64,000 bases of DNA from Accumulibacter phosphatis (GCF_000024165.1 NC_013194.1:2790001-2854000), one strand, 5' to 3'; positions 52,302 through 61,914 are shown, numbered from the stretch's first letter. Numbers and translations are program-made. The notes: a model not told the origin generated them from the sequence alone.

Positions 52302-53318
52302 ATGAACTCGATCTGGCATGAATTCCTCGCGGCGACCGGTGCTCGCATCGACCAGGATCTGGTCACCGATTTCGGCGATCCGCCGGGCGAACTGAGCGCA
52401 GCCTGCACCGCACCGATCGTCTCGCCTTTGACCCATCTGCGGCTGATCGCGGTTGGCGGGCCTGAGGCTGCCGTCTTTCTGCACAACCAGGTCACCAGCG
52501 ACATCAAGCATCTGGCGACCGATGCCGCGCAGCATTCCGCGTGGTGTTCCGCCAAGGGCCGCATGCTCGCCAGTTTTCTCGTCTTCCGTAGCGGCGCCGA
52601 CTATCAGCTGCAGCTTTCCGCCGATCTGCTGACGATGATCGTCAAGCGACTGCAGATGTTCGTCCTGCGCAGCAAGGTGACGATCGTCGACCTTTCCGGC
52701 AACCGCGAAATCTTCGGCCTTGCCGGGCCGCACGCGGTCGAAGCCCTGCAGGCGCTCGGCCTGCCGGTTCCTGACGGGCCGCTGAACACTGCGGTTGGCA
52801 GTGCGGGCCTGGTCATCCGTCTCGATAGTGCTCGTTTCCAGATCGTCACCAGCACCGAGGACGCCGCCGCGCTCTGGCGGCGACTGGCGGCGCACGCCCG
52901 CCCGGTGGGCACCGCCGTCTGGCAATGGCTGGACATCCAGGCCGGCATTCCGTTGATCACCGAGCGCACCCGCGAGGAATTCGTTCCCCAGATGGCCAAT
53001 TTCGAACGGCTCGGCGGGGTCAGTTTCCACAAGGGCTGCTATCCCGGCCAGGAAATCATCGCCCGCACGCAGTATCTGGGCAAGGTCAAGCGCCACCTCT
53101 ATCGTGCGCATTCGGCCAGCCCACTGGCGGCTGGCGACACCATCTATTCGGCGACCAGCCCGGACCATCCCTGCGGCATGGTCACCAATGCCGCTCCGGC
53201 GCCCGCCGGCGGATACGATGCGCTGGCGGTGGTGCAGGAGAATTTTGTCGCCGGCGGTGATCTGGCTCTGGCCGCTCCGGGCGGGCCGCGTGTCGACCTC
53301 GAGTTGCTCGACGGCTAG
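52302..53318 (+). CDS. ygfZ: YgfZ/GcvT-like folate-binding protein
   Basis: This 338-aa protein has the YgfZ signature KGCYPGQEIIART and the GcvT-like folate fold (FLHNQVTSDIKHL, WLDIQAGIPLI). YgfZ uses tetrahydrofolate to help maintain Fe–S cluster enzymes such as MiaB. The start MNSIWHEF is chosen by similarity. It is divergent from mltG, a common arrangement, and followed by the NRDE gene after 22 bases. Confidence 0.93.
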   Translation: MNSIWHEFLAATGARIDQDLVTDFGDPPGELSAACTAPIVSPLTHLRLIAVGGPEAAVFLHNQVTSDIKHLATDAAQHSAWCSAKGRMLASFLVFRSGADYQLQLSADLLTMIVKRLQMFVLRSKVTIVDLSGNREIFGLAGPHAVEALQALGLPVPDGPLNTAVGSAGLVIRLDSARFQIVTSTEDAAALWRRLAAHARPVGTAVWQWLDIQAGIPLITERTREEFVPQMANFERLGGVSFHKGCYPGQEIIARTQYLGKVKRHLYRAHSASPLAAGDTIYSATSPDHPCGMVTNAAPAPAGGYDALAVVQENFVAGGDLALAAPGGPRVDLELLDG

Positions 53319-53340
53319 CGCCAGCCCGGACGCATCGCCG

Positions 53341-54123
53341 ATGTGCCTGATCCTGCTTGCCTGGCGGGTGCACCCCGGTTACCCGCTGGTCGTCGCCGCC
53401 AATCGCGACGAGTTCTTCGTACGTCCCTCGGCACCTGCCGCTTTCTGGCCAGAAGCCCCCCAGATTCTCGCCGGGCGCGATCTCGAAGCCGGCGGCACCT
53501 GGTTGGGAATCAGCCGCGGCCAGCGATTCGCCGCCTTGACCAACTACCGCGAAGGCGCCCAGCCAGTCGCCACCGCTCGCTCGCGGGGTGCCCTGGTCGC
53601 CGATTTCCTCGCCGGCAACGATCCCCCGGCCGCATATCTGGCGCAAACAGCCGCCGCTGGCGCGGCCTACAACGGCTTCAACCTCTTCGTCGGCGACCAT
53701 GAGTCGCTGGGCTACTACTCGAACCGTGGCGACCGGCGGCCCCGCTGGCTGCCGCCCGGGATCTACGGCCTGTCCAACCATCTCCTCGATACGCCCTGGC
53801 CAAAACTCGCCAGCGCCAAAGCGGCCTTTGCCGACGCGCTGGCCACCTTGCCGGCGCAGGCGGCCTTTTTCTCGCTGCTCGGCGACCAGGAAATCGTTGC
53901 CGACACCCATCTGCCGGCAACCGGCGTGCCGCTCGAATGGGAGCGTATTCTCTCGGCCGTCTTCGTCAGTTCGGCAAACTACGGGACGCGCGCGGCGACA
54001 CTCATCACCAGGCGCCGGGACGGGCAGACCAGCCTCGCCGAACGCAGCTTCGGCGCCGGCGCCGTGGCTATCGGCGAAGTCTGCGAGACCTTTCAGTCCT
54101 CGGTGATATCGACCGGCGTGTAG
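53341..54123 (+). CDS. NRDE (TANGO2-like) family protein
   Basis: This 260-aa protein starts MCLILLAWRVHPGYPLVVAANRDEFF (first part given), with the NRDE motif that names the family, followed by GRDLEAGGTWLGI, ALTNYRE and YGLSNHLLDTPWPK. The Cys at position 2 fits an N-terminal-nucleophile-type start. Eukaryotic TANGO2 is linked to haem and lipid handling; the bacterial function is unclear. The last 31 bases overlap the convergent L,D-transpeptidase gene. Confidence 0.9.
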   Translation: MCLILLAWRVHPGYPLVVAANRDEFFVRPSAPAAFWPEAPQILAGRDLEAGGTWLGISRGQRFAALTNYREGAQPVATARSRGALVADFLAGNDPPAAYLAQTAAAGAAYNGFNLFVGDHESLGYYSNRGDRRPRWLPPGIYGLSNHLLDTPWPKLASAKAAFADALATLPAQAAFFSLLGDQEIVADTHLPATGVPLEWERILSAVFVSSANYGTRAATLITRRRDGQTSLAERSFGAGAVAIGEVCETFQSSVISTGV

Positions 54124-54581
54124 GGCGCTACCAGATCGAAGAGCTCGATGATATCGGCGTTGTGCATGCGGATACAGCCGATCGAGCCGGGGCGACCCAT
54201 CGGCGTACTGTCGGGGCTGCCATGGATGTAGACGTAGCGACGCATCGTATCGACCTCGCCGAGCCGGTTGCGCCCCGCTTCGCAGCCGGACAGCCAGAGT
54301 ATCCGCGTCAGAATCCAGTCACGCCTGGGAAACTGCTCGCCCAGTTGCCGACTGTAAATCTCGCCCGTCGGCCGGCGGGCGACGAAAACCGTGTTTTCCG
54401 GCTGGCCGGTACCGATCCTGGCTCGTACGAGATGCCGACCGCGCGGTGTGCAATGACTGCCGCTGAGTTCGCCAGGCCCCTTCGCCGCCGTGGACACCGA
54501 ATAGACGCGCAGAACCTCCCCTGCCCCGTCGAGCAAGGTCAGGGTCTGGCGCCCGATCGAAATGCGGATCTGCAGGCTCAT
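54093..54581 (-). CDS. L,D-transpeptidase (YkuD domain)
   Basis: This 162-aa protein has the YkuD catalytic motif as YIHGSPDSTPMG…SIGCIRM (His, Ser-Gly-Cys-Arg type). It lacks a signal peptide, so either export uses another route or the enzyme is cytoplasmic, which is unusual because L,D-transpeptidases crosslink peptidoglycan in the periplasm. The ATG has GGAGG upstream and overlaps the tadA stop as ATGA. Confidence 0.87.
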   Translation of the reverse strand: MSLQIRISIGRQTLTLLDGAGEVLRVYSVSTAAKGPGELSGSHCTPRGRHLVRARIGTGQPENTVFVARRPTGEIYSRQLGEQFPRRDWILTRILWLSGCEAGRNRLGEVDTMRRYVYIHGSPDSTPMGRPGSIGCIRMHNADIIELFDLVAPYTPVDITED

Positions 54582-55039
54582 TCGCTCCTCCCGCGACGCC
54601 GCGCCGCAAAGAAATCGGATAGCAAGCGGCCGCACTCCGCGGCCAGAACGCCGCCGACGACCTGGGTGTGGTGGTTGAGGCGTCCGACAGCAAAGAGGTC
54701 GACGACGCTGCCATGGACGCCGGTTTTCGGATCACGGGCGCCATAGACCAGTCGAGCGAGGCGTGCCTGAAGCATCGCCCCAGCGCACATCGCACAGGGT
54801 TCCAGGGTGACGAACAGTTCGCAACCGGGCAGGCGATAGTTGCGTAGCGTGCGTGCCGCGTCGCGCAGGGCGGCAATTTCAGCGTGGGCGGTGGGATCGT
54901 GCTCGCCAATCGGCGAGTTGAAGCCGCGGCCGACGATCACGCCATCGCGCACGACCAGCGCACCAACCGGGACTTCACCGAGGCACTCGGCCGCCTGCGC
55001 CAGGGATAACGCCTCGCGCATGAAGTATTCGTCGTCCAT
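54578..55039 (-). CDS. tadA: tRNA-specific adenosine deaminase
   Basis: This 153-aa zinc deaminase converts A34 to inosine in tRNA-Arg(ACG). Motifs are TAHAEIAAL (zinc His and catalytic Glu) and TLEPCAMCAGAML (two zinc Cys), with GARDPKTGVHGS and NHHTQVVGGVL. The length is standard. It is co-translated with the L,D-transpeptidase gene. Confidence 0.95.
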   Translation of the reverse strand: MDDEYFMREALSLAQAAECLGEVPVGALVVRDGVIVGRGFNSPIGEHDPTAHAEIAALRDAARTLRNYRLPGCELFVTLEPCAMCAGAMLQARLARLVYGARDPKTGVHGSVVDLFAVGRLNHHTQVVGGVLAAECGRLLSDFFAARRRGRSE

Positions 55040-55198
55040 TGCCCGATTTTACCCCAGGGCAGCGCTTTCGCTGCGTCTTGAGAGGACGTCCAGCCGCCTG
55101 TGGTCATCGCCAGCGGTTCTTGACCTTCTCTTTCGCGCGCGCGCGGTGCACAATGGGAAGCTCATTAGCGAAACCCGATGCGCCATGAGGGGGACCCG

Positions 55199-55714
55199 AT
55201 GACGACAGCCCAATTCCTGCAGGAGCAGCCGCTGTTCGGCGGCGTTGACGACCATGCCATGGAGGCGATCGTGCCTTTGTTGCGGGAAGTGACCTTCGCT
55301 GCCGGCGAGGTCATCGTCCGCGAGGGCGACGACGGCGACACCATGTTCCTGATCTGCACGGGCGCGGTCGAGGTATTGAAAGCCGGCCCGGAGGTCGATG
55401 ACGGGCCCGGCAGGCGAATCGCCGTGCTGGGCGTCGGCGATGTCTTTGGCGAAATGGAGGTGATCGACATGCAGCGTCGATCGGCAACGGTAAGTGCCCT
55501 CGAACCCGTCACGGCGCTGGCGCTCTGCAACGGCGACCTCTTCCGCATCTATGAGTCCGACATGCCGACCTTTACCCTGATCGTCCTGAATCTGGCCCGC
55601 GAGCTCAGTCGTCGTCTGCGCCGCATCGATGAGCTCGCGGTACGCTGCATGGCGATGGGCTGCGTCGATCCCGTGGCTCGAGATGCGCGCAACCGTCTGC
55701 ACGCTCGTTTCTGA
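55199..55714 (+). CDS. Cyclic nucleotide-binding domain protein
   Basis: This 171-aa protein consists of a single cNMP-binding (CRP-like) beta-roll: LFGGVDDHAMEAIVPLL, GEVIVREGDDGDTMFLI, and GEMEVIDMQRRSATVSA as the phosphate-binding cassette with RRSA. No DNA-binding helix-turn-helix follows, so it is not a transcription factor of the CRP type. GGGGGACCCG precedes the ATG at 55199. It converges with the CZB gene. Confidence 0.85.
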   Translation: MTTAQFLQEQPLFGGVDDHAMEAIVPLLREVTFAAGEVIVREGDDGDTMFLICTGAVEVLKAGPEVDDGPGRRIAVLGVGDVFGEMEVIDMQRRSATVSALEPVTALALCNGDLFRIYESDMPTFTLIVLNLARELSRRLRRIDELAVRCMAMGCVDPVARDARNRLHARF

Positions 55715-55738
55715 CGGCAGAGGGGCTATCCTCTCGAG

Positions 55739-56110
55739 TCAGTCACCACGCCGCAAGGCCGCCTGCCACGCGCGCAGGGCAATCGCCAGTCGTCCAGACA
55801 TGGTGACGTACTCGCCGTACAGCAGGGTGTAGGCTTCGACCGCCCGGCCGGAAGCTGCCAACATGGCGACCTTGGCCGCCAAGTCGTGGAAAGCCGCGTG
55901 CACGCGCCGTACGTCCTGATAGTATTCGGTCGCACGTTCCTCCGGCAGCCAGTGTGAGGCGTAAAGCCACTGTCCGAACTCGCACCGGTCGTCCGCCCGA
56001 ATGCTCTCCACGTCGATCCCCGCCGGCGCTTCGAGGACGGCTTCCCGGATGTGCGACATCCACGTCGCGTGCTTGCCGATCGCCTCTTCAATCTCCACCA
56101 GCTTGTCCAT
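55739..56110 (-). CDS. Stand-alone CZB (zinc-binding) domain protein
   Basis: This 123-aa protein is a CZB domain only: KHATWMSHIREAV (His), DDRCEFGQWLY (Cys of the HxCxxxxW-type motif) and VRRVHAAFHDLAAKV (two His). Stand-alone CZB proteins may regulate diguanylate cyclases or chemotaxis through zinc. The start MDKLVEIEEAIG has GGAGAGGCG upstream. The long open frame upstream to 56383 is not family-like. Confidence 0.85.
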   Translation of the reverse strand: MDKLVEIEEAIGKHATWMSHIREAVLEAPAGIDVESIRADDRCEFGQWLYASHWLPEERATEYYQDVRRVHAAFHDLAAKVAMLAASGRAVEAYTLLYGEYVTMSGRLAIALRAWQAALRRGD

Positions 56111-56338
56111 CGCCTCTCCCCCAAGTGCGTCATCGGTGCGTCGCTGCACGGATTCTACAGACTTCCGGGCCAAGCGAGCGCACGGCCCATCTACCGTCGC
56201 CGGCGATCCGGCATCGACAACGCCGCTTCCCGGCAGGGGATTGCCGCTGTCGCCCGCCAGGTTTGACCCGTCTGCCGCGATCGGGGATACTTCGGAGCCT
56301 TGCACCGCGCCACCCACCAGCCGAGGAATGCCAGCCCC

Positions 56339-57121
56339 ATGCGCACCCGCCGCCTTTTCCTGAATCGCCTTGATCCGGCACACGAGCCCACCGATGCGGT
56401 CGTCGTCATCGACGTGTTGCGCTCGTTCACGACCGCCGCCTACGGCTTTGCTGCCGGTGCCAGCGCCATCTACCCGGTAGACACCATCGCCGGGGCGTTC
56501 CGCCTGCAGCGGCAGCTGCCGGATGCCGTCACCACCGGCGCCATCGGTGGTGGCGACCCGATCCCGGGCTTTGATTTCGGCAATTCGCCGTCGGCCCTCC
56601 GAGGCGCCAATCTGGCCGGCCGGCCGTTGATTCAGACGACCGCCGCCGGCGTGCGCGGTCTCTCACGTTTCCGGCATGCACGCGCATTGTTCGCCGGCAG
56701 TCTGGTCCTCGGTCGCGCCACCGCCAGGGCACTGCTCGAACTCGATCCGGCCGAAGTCTGCTTCGTGGTCACCGGCGAATGGGTCGACCGCGACGGCGAT
56801 GAAGACATCGCCTGTGCCGATTATCTGGATGCGCTGCTGCACGGCGAAGACCCCGACCCCGAGCTGTACTCCGCGCGCGTGCGCAACTCGGATTTTGGTC
56901 GCCGCTTTCTGGCCGGCACCAACCGCAACCTGCCGGCCGACGATCTCGCACTCTGCGCGCAAGTCGATCGTTTCGACTTCGCCCTGCTTGCCTCGCACAG
57001 GTACGGCCAACTGCAACTGCATCGCTCGCCCACCCGCCATGAGGGCCAGCTGCCCACCGGCGGCGCACTCCGTAATGGCCTGATGCTGCACGAGAACGGG
57101 CGCACGCCGGCCTGGTCCTGA
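56339..57121 (+). CDS. ComB-like 2-phosphosulfolactate phosphatase family protein
   Basis: This 260-aa protein matches the ComB fold: VVVIDVLRSFTTAAYGF near the N-terminus, TGAIGGGDPIPGFDFGNSP, LIQTTAAGVRGLSR, CFVVTGEW and EDIACADYLDALL. ComB of methanogens acts in coenzyme M synthesis; bacterial homologues without that pathway have unknown phosphatase substrates. The start at 56339 gives the family N-terminus. It is divergent from the CZB gene. Confidence 0.85.
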   Translation: MRTRRLFLNRLDPAHEPTDAVVVIDVLRSFTTAAYGFAAGASAIYPVDTIAGAFRLQRQLPDAVTTGAIGGGDPIPGFDFGNSPSALRGANLAGRPLIQTTAAGVRGLSRFRHARALFAGSLVLGRATARALLELDPAEVCFVVTGEWVDRDGDEDIACADYLDALLHGEDPDPELYSARVRNSDFGRRFLAGTNRNLPADDLALCAQVDRFDFALLASHRYGQLQLHRSPTRHEGQLPTGGALRNGLMLHENGRTPAWS

Positions 57122-57225
57122 GCATAGCGGAAACGAGAGCACACCCAGCGAGTTGCCGCCGCCACGACGAAGGCCGCCGCCGCCCGAGAAGGTGACGAGC
57201 CGGAGACCACTTGCCGGGAGACGCC

Positions 57226-58632
57226 TCAGGCGGCGCCCGGGCCGTTCCCTGGCGGCTCGCTCCTCGCCCCGGACAGTTGCCGGCCCAGCCGCAGCGCCAT
57301 CCATCCGAGCAACACCACGCCCAGGAGCAGGCTTCCCCACAAGGTCCAGCGCTGCCAGTCGACCGGCTCGCGCAGCGCGCTGTCGCCGGCCAGCGTCAAC
57401 ACGGCACCCGTCGTCGCCCGGCCCAGCGGGATGGCAGCAGGTGCGCCGTCGTCGTCAGCGCGGTAGCCGGGAACCAGCGTAGACACGGGATAGGCGACGG
57501 GGCTGGCGCGGCGGCTGCCATAGGCAAGCTGAAAGGGTGCCGCTCCGCGGGCGGCAAAAACCAGGCGCTGCGGCAGCCAGCCGACGCCGAGTTCGAGCGT
57601 GCCGGCGCCGAGCCCGCCGCCACGCTGATCAACCCGCAAGAGCCAGTAGCGATCGGTCGTCAGCGACACCGGCAGGTCTGGACTCACCACTTCCTGGCCG
57701 GGCGCACCCAGCCGGTATGCCGTGCTCACGGCAACGCGCCGCCAGGCGTCGCCGGCGCCGGCACGCGCCAGGATTTCGATCGCCGCCACGCTATTGATCT
57801 GCGGCAGCGAGACACGCAAGCGATCAACCGGGAACTGCCCACCAAGATCGAAGACATAGTCTCCCGCCCGCGCGTCCTTGTCCGTGGCTGCGCTGCCGGG
57901 TACCTGTCGCCATCGCCGCGGCGCTTCGACTACCGCTTCACCCGGTTCCAGCGTCAGCCCGCGCAGCTCCAGCGGCCGCGCCGCCGCCGGCCAGGACAAG
58001 CGGAAATACCTGGCCTGGCGCGGCGGGAACTCGACACGCAGTTGTTCGAGGCGCTGGCCGCCGGCCGCCAGATAGACCACCGGAGCGTCAACGACCAGCG
58101 TCGTCCACCTGGCCAGATCGTCGCTCGCCTCGACCCGCAGCCGCGTCACGACATCGTCCGCGCCCGCCGGCAACTCGAGGACCAGGGCCTGCAGAGGCGA
58201 CTCGACGAGCGAGGCATCGACCACATAGCCGAGCAGTGCCGTCGGGCGCAGCGGCTTGCCATCACCGGGTTTCATCGTCAATACGGTCTTGCCGGTTCCC
58301 CGTTCGACCCGCACTTCAACGCCCTCGACGCCGCCGACGGCATCGCCACGCAGGGCAAAGAACGGCAGGCTGACTGGTTTGCCCTTCTCGCGCGAGGCGC
58401 GCGGCCTCGGCAGGAAGGCATGCGGCACCGGCTCGCCGGCGGCATTGAACACCCGCAGGTCGCCCAGATCGGCTCGCATTACCCCTTCATGAACCGCCGC
58501 CGGCAGTTCGACCTCGAACAAGGCCTGGGCGCCGCTGACCTCGATCGGCATGCCGAATGCGAAATCGCCCGGCTGCTCGGCGACCGCCACGCCACTGAGC
58601 AGCCAGAACAGAACCGTAAACATCAATCGCAT
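57226..58632 (-). CDS. DUF3999 domain exported membrane protein
   Basis: This 468-aa protein has a signal peptide (MFTVLFWLLSGVAVAEQ), a long periplasmic region containing jelly-roll-like parts (ADLGDLRVFNAAGEPVPHAF, LRVEASDDLARWTTLV, ARYFRLSWPA) and a C-terminal membrane helix (WTLWGSLLLGVVLLGWMALRLG). DUF3999 proteins regularly follow DUF2339 proteins; a role in carbohydrate or envelope handling is only a guess. It overlaps the DUF2339 gene by ten bases. Confidence 0.88.
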   Translation of the reverse strand: MRLMFTVLFWLLSGVAVAEQPGDFAFGMPIEVSGAQALFEVELPAAVHEGVMRADLGDLRVFNAAGEPVPHAFLPRPRASREKGKPVSLPFFALRGDAVGGVEGVEVRVERGTGKTVLTMKPGDGKPLRPTALLGYVVDASLVESPLQALVLELPAGADDVVTRLRVEASDDLARWTTLVVDAPVVYLAAGGQRLEQLRVEFPPRQARYFRLSWPAAARPLELRGLTLEPGEAVVEAPRRWRQVPGSAATDKDARAGDYVFDLGGQFPVDRLRVSLPQINSVAAIEILARAGAGDAWRRVAVSTAYRLGAPGQEVVSPDLPVSLTTDRYWLLRVDQRGGGLGAGTLELGVGWLPQRLVFAARGAAPFQLAYGSRRASPVAYPVSTLVPGYRADDDGAPAAIPLGRATTGAVLTLAGDSALREPVDWQRWTLWGSLLLGVVLLGWMALRLGRQLSGARSEPPGNGPGAA

Positions 58633-61430
58633 GCCGCCCCCCTTTCTTCGCGCTTCGGTGGCACCGGTGCCAGGTAGCCGATCACCAGCATCAGCACGCC
58701 AACCCCGAGGAAGGAGACGATACGCGCGATAGTGCCGACATTCGACAGGTCGATCAGGAACAACTTGCCCACCACCACCGCCATCAGCCCGGCGCCGACC
58801 AGCCACAACGGGCGCCGGGAACGCCGGGTGGCGATGAGCATCGCGCCAAGGGCGAGCAGCGTCCAGAACAGCGACAGCGAGGCCTGCACCAGTTCCGAGG
58901 CCATCAGATCCGGGACCCGCAGCGGTACGTCGGCCCAGTGGTGCAAGGTGCGCAGCAAGGTCGCGTTACTCCAGAAGAAGCCTGCAGCGCCGGCCAGGCC
59001 CCAGGCCGCCGACAGCGGTGCCGAGGCGAGCGGCGGCAGGCCGAGACGGCGGACTTCGACGAACCAGGTGACGACCGCGAGCAACGCACCGAGCTGCGCC
59101 AGATCAAGCGGGTTGAGCAGTGGCAGGTAGGGCAGCGGCCACGGGTCGCCGTTGGAGACGACGTTGCTGAGGACAAACCAGCCGGCCAGGAAAAGCGCCG
59201 GCGGCAAGGCTCCGATCACCAGATAGGCGCGCCGGTGAGCGGCCACCGGCCAGGCGATCCGTTCGCCGCGCAGGGCCAGCAGGACGAGCAGCGCGCCGGG
59301 GACCAGCGCCCAGGCAATCAACGGCCAGGCCGCCTTGCCCGCGACCCAGGTGTCGATCGCCCAGCTCACTTCCCAGGCGCCAAGTGCCGCCAGCAGCCAC
59401 AAGCCGCCGGCATGCAGCCACTCGCACCAGCGATTGCCCACCGCCTCGTGTCGGCGCAGCAGGACAAGGTGAACGGCGAAAGCGAGAGGCCAGACCAGGT
59501 AGCCGAGATGCGCAAAAGGATGCGCGTCCTGAGCGACGGTGCCGAGTGCGATCAGGCCCATCAGCGGCAGCAGCGCCAACGCCGGATAGCGCGCCACCGG
59601 CCAGGGCAAGCGCCGCGCCAGCCCGCTGAAGGCGAGGCACGAAGCGGTGAAGAAGGCGAGCGCCGAATTCCCCTGCAGCGCCACGCGCACGTGCTGATCA
59701 ATCTCGTGCAGGCCACCGAAGACCCACCACGCGACTCCCCAGGCGAACAGGGCAGGCGCCAGCCAGCGCTCGGCAGGCCGCAGCTCGTGCCGCCACCGCT
59801 GCAGCAGCCAGGCGCAGAACAGCCCGGCGACGGCCAGCAAGAGAGCGCCGAGGTAGACGCTGTTCACTACCGGCCAGGCACCCACGGGCTGGTGCAGGTC
59901 GTCGAGGTAAAAGAAACCGCCGAGCAACTGCAGCAGAATGCCGAACAGCCGCGCCAGCAGTCGCTGCTGCCGCACGCCGACCCAGACGATCGCCGCGCCC
60001 TCGAGTGCCCACGCCGCAGAGGTCCAGCGCCCGTCGAAGGCGAGCGGGATGGCCAGCGTCGTGAAGACCATGCCGAGCGCCAGGAAGGCCTCGACGAGCA
60101 GCCGCAGCCCCTCGCCGCGGCGTGCCCACAGCGCGCGTGCCAGCACCAGGTAGAAGGTACCGAGCGTCAGCGCGCTCCATGCCGAGCCGTACGCGAAGCC
60201 GCGCACCAGCCCGACCTGCAGGCCAAAGCTGATCAGCGGCACGCCGAAGACCAGTGTCGTATCGAGGTAACGCTCGACACGCCCGGCCTCGCGCCGCGAG
60301 AAGAGTACCGGAATCGCCACGTACATCAGGAAGAACAGGACCAGGAAAGGCTCCGTCGTCGCATAGACGTCGGGCGAGTAACGCAGCACGCCCCAGACCG
60401 TCGCAATGCCGAAAGTGAAGACGAAGCCGGTGACGTTGAGCACGCGCCAGGACTTGAACCAGGCGATCGCCAGAATGCCGCCGTTGAGTACCGCGTAGTA
60501 GCTGAACAGCGCAACGTGGCTGCCGGCTCCGGTCGACGCCAGGATCGGCGCCAGGAAGCCGCCGGACGCGCCGAGCACGGCCAGCGCGCGTGAATCCTGC
60601 AGCACCGCCAGCACCGCCGACAGCCCCGCCACCGCCAGCAGCAGCGCGAACGCCGGCCCGGCGGGAAGCAGCTCGAACAGCCGCAACGCGCCGAAAATCG
60701 TCAGGTAAAGCAGGCCGACGCCGCCACCCTGCAGCGCCAGCCCATAGCCCTCCCGCGTCAGCCGCAGCCGCCAGCCGATGGCCAGCAGCACCACCGCCGC
60801 CAGCGCCACGCCGGCCAGGCGCAGTTCGATCGGCACCTGCACGTGCTGATAGGTGTACTTGAGCAGGAAAGCAACGCCGAAGAAGAGCACGACGACGCCG
60901 GCGCGCGCCATCAGGTTGCCGCGCAGCAGCCGGTCCCAGAGCGGGGCGGCGGCCTCCGCCGGGGGAGCGGGCGGGCGGACCGGGGACGCGGTTGGGGGCG
61001 GCGGCCCGACCGTCGACGCCCGAGAGGCTGGAACGTCGAACAACGGGCCTTCCGCTTCCCTCGCCGCCAAGGGCATCGCGGGCGTCGCCGCCACGTGCGC
61101 GGGGATCGGCTCGTCCACCGGGAGAGCTTCCGTGGCCTGCGGCATCGGCGTCGATCGCGAGTCCGCGCCGGCCTCGGCCAGCGCTTCCTGCGAGCCGCCC
61201 TGTCCCGCCATCGCTGTCGGCGCAAGCGGACCCTGCTCCAAGCGCTGCAGCCTCGATTCCAGCCGCGCCAACTGCGCCTCGATTGCCGTCAGGCGATCCA
61301 CTTCCGCTGACTGACCCCTGGCGCTCAGGCGCCAGGCCAGAACCCCGCCGATCAGGGCCCCGACAATCGCCAGGCTGAAATGAATGCTCCCGGCAAGAAT
61401 CGCCCCCAGCACTGCCCCGAGGAACCACAT
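58623..61430 (-). CDS. DUF2339 polytopic membrane protein
   Basis: This 935-aa protein has an N-terminal membrane hairpin (FLGAVLGAILAGSIHFSLAI), a short coiled coil (VDRLTAIEAQLARLESRLQ), a Pro/Ala-rich linker to about residue 175 and then some 25 membrane segments, beginning with GVVVLFFGVAFLLKYTY. DUF2339 proteins are uncharacterised. GGGGAGG precedes the ATG at 61430. It is translationally coupled to the DUF3999 gene, which suggests one membrane complex. Confidence 0.88.
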   Translation of the reverse strand: MWFLGAVLGAILAGSIHFSLAIVGALIGGVLAWRLSARGQSAEVDRLTAIEAQLARLESRLQRLEQGPLAPTAMAGQGGSQEALAEAGADSRSTPMPQATEALPVDEPIPAHVAATPAMPLAAREAEGPLFDVPASRASTVGPPPPTASPVRPPAPPAEAAAPLWDRLLRGNLMARAGVVVLFFGVAFLLKYTYQHVQVPIELRLAGVALAAVVLLAIGWRLRLTREGYGLALQGGGVGLLYLTIFGALRLFELLPAGPAFALLLAVAGLSAVLAVLQDSRALAVLGASGGFLAPILASTGAGSHVALFSYYAVLNGGILAIAWFKSWRVLNVTGFVFTFGIATVWGVLRYSPDVYATTEPFLVLFFLMYVAIPVLFSRREAGRVERYLDTTLVFGVPLISFGLQVGLVRGFAYGSAWSALTLGTFYLVLARALWARRGEGLRLLVEAFLALGMVFTTLAIPLAFDGRWTSAAWALEGAAIVWVGVRQQRLLARLFGILLQLLGGFFYLDDLHQPVGAWPVVNSVYLGALLLAVAGLFCAWLLQRWRHELRPAERWLAPALFAWGVAWWVFGGLHEIDQHVRVALQGNSALAFFTASCLAFSGLARRLPWPVARYPALALLPLMGLIALGTVAQDAHPFAHLGYLVWPLAFAVHLVLLRRHEAVGNRWCEWLHAGGLWLLAALGAWEVSWAIDTWVAGKAAWPLIAWALVPGALLVLLALRGERIAWPVAAHRRAYLVIGALPPALFLAGWFVLSNVVSNGDPWPLPYLPLLNPLDLAQLGALLAVVTWFVEVRRLGLPPLASAPLSAAWGLAGAAGFFWSNATLLRTLHHWADVPLRVPDLMASELVQASLSLFWTLLALGAMLIATRRSRRPLWLVGAGLMAVVVGKLFLIDLSNVGTIARIVSFLGVGVLMLVIGYLAPVPPKREERGAACD

Positions 61431-61914
61431 TCGATCACACCTCCCCTTGTCGCCGCCAGCCGCACTTCGCCGTTGATTCCTGCACCCCTGGCCACCCGTG
61501 CCCCCTGACCATCCCCCGCCGTGCACTCGTAGGTTGGGTTAGGCCGCAGGCCGTAACCCAACACGCCACGCCTTCAGCCTCTGGAGGCAGAGTTTAGCAG
61601 CGAAACACCGACATTCCACCCGACGCCGCCTCGACAGGCGGCAAGACACATGGACACCGAACACGCCTGGCGGACGGCCAAGCAATCGCCAGTGCCTCGT
61701 TCGATGACACGGCGCGTCGGTGAGCGCATGACACTCCACCGCCTGAACAAAGCGTGCTCAGTAGATAGTCAGCGTCGGTCCCGGCGAGCGACTGCGGCTG
61801 GAAAGCGTCGGCCTGAAGCGCCCGGTCGAAAGAATCCATGAAGACCTGAGTCAGGCTCCCTCGACCCCAGGTCATGATTTCTGCCGCTCACCGTCCGGGT
61901 TCCGCCTGTCGCCC
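61431..61914. other. Intergenic region between DUF6493 and DUF2339 genes
   Basis: This 484-base region contains a dispersed palindrome at 61533 and otherwise no supported gene. A 93-codon minus-strand frame at 61594–61875 lacks a ribosome site and is treated as non-coding. Confidence 0.45.
61533..61562. repeat. Dispersed palindromic element
   Basis: The 9-bp inverted repeat GTTGGGTTA/TAACCCAAC encloses GGCC-GCA-GGCC, giving a long hairpin. The wording 'TAGGTTGGGTTA…TAACCCAACA' recurs in intergenic DNA of many proteobacteria; only one copy is in this window. Confidence 0.6.

Noticed and set aside
58938..60593. 551-codon open frame on the plus strand
   Set aside because: It is antisense to the DUF2339 membrane protein and has Gln/Arg-rich shadow composition.
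61594..61875. 93-codon minus-strand frame beginning MTWGRGSLTQVF
   Set aside because: There is no ribosome site, no recognisable family and mixed codon usage; it may be an eroded gene but I cannot support it.
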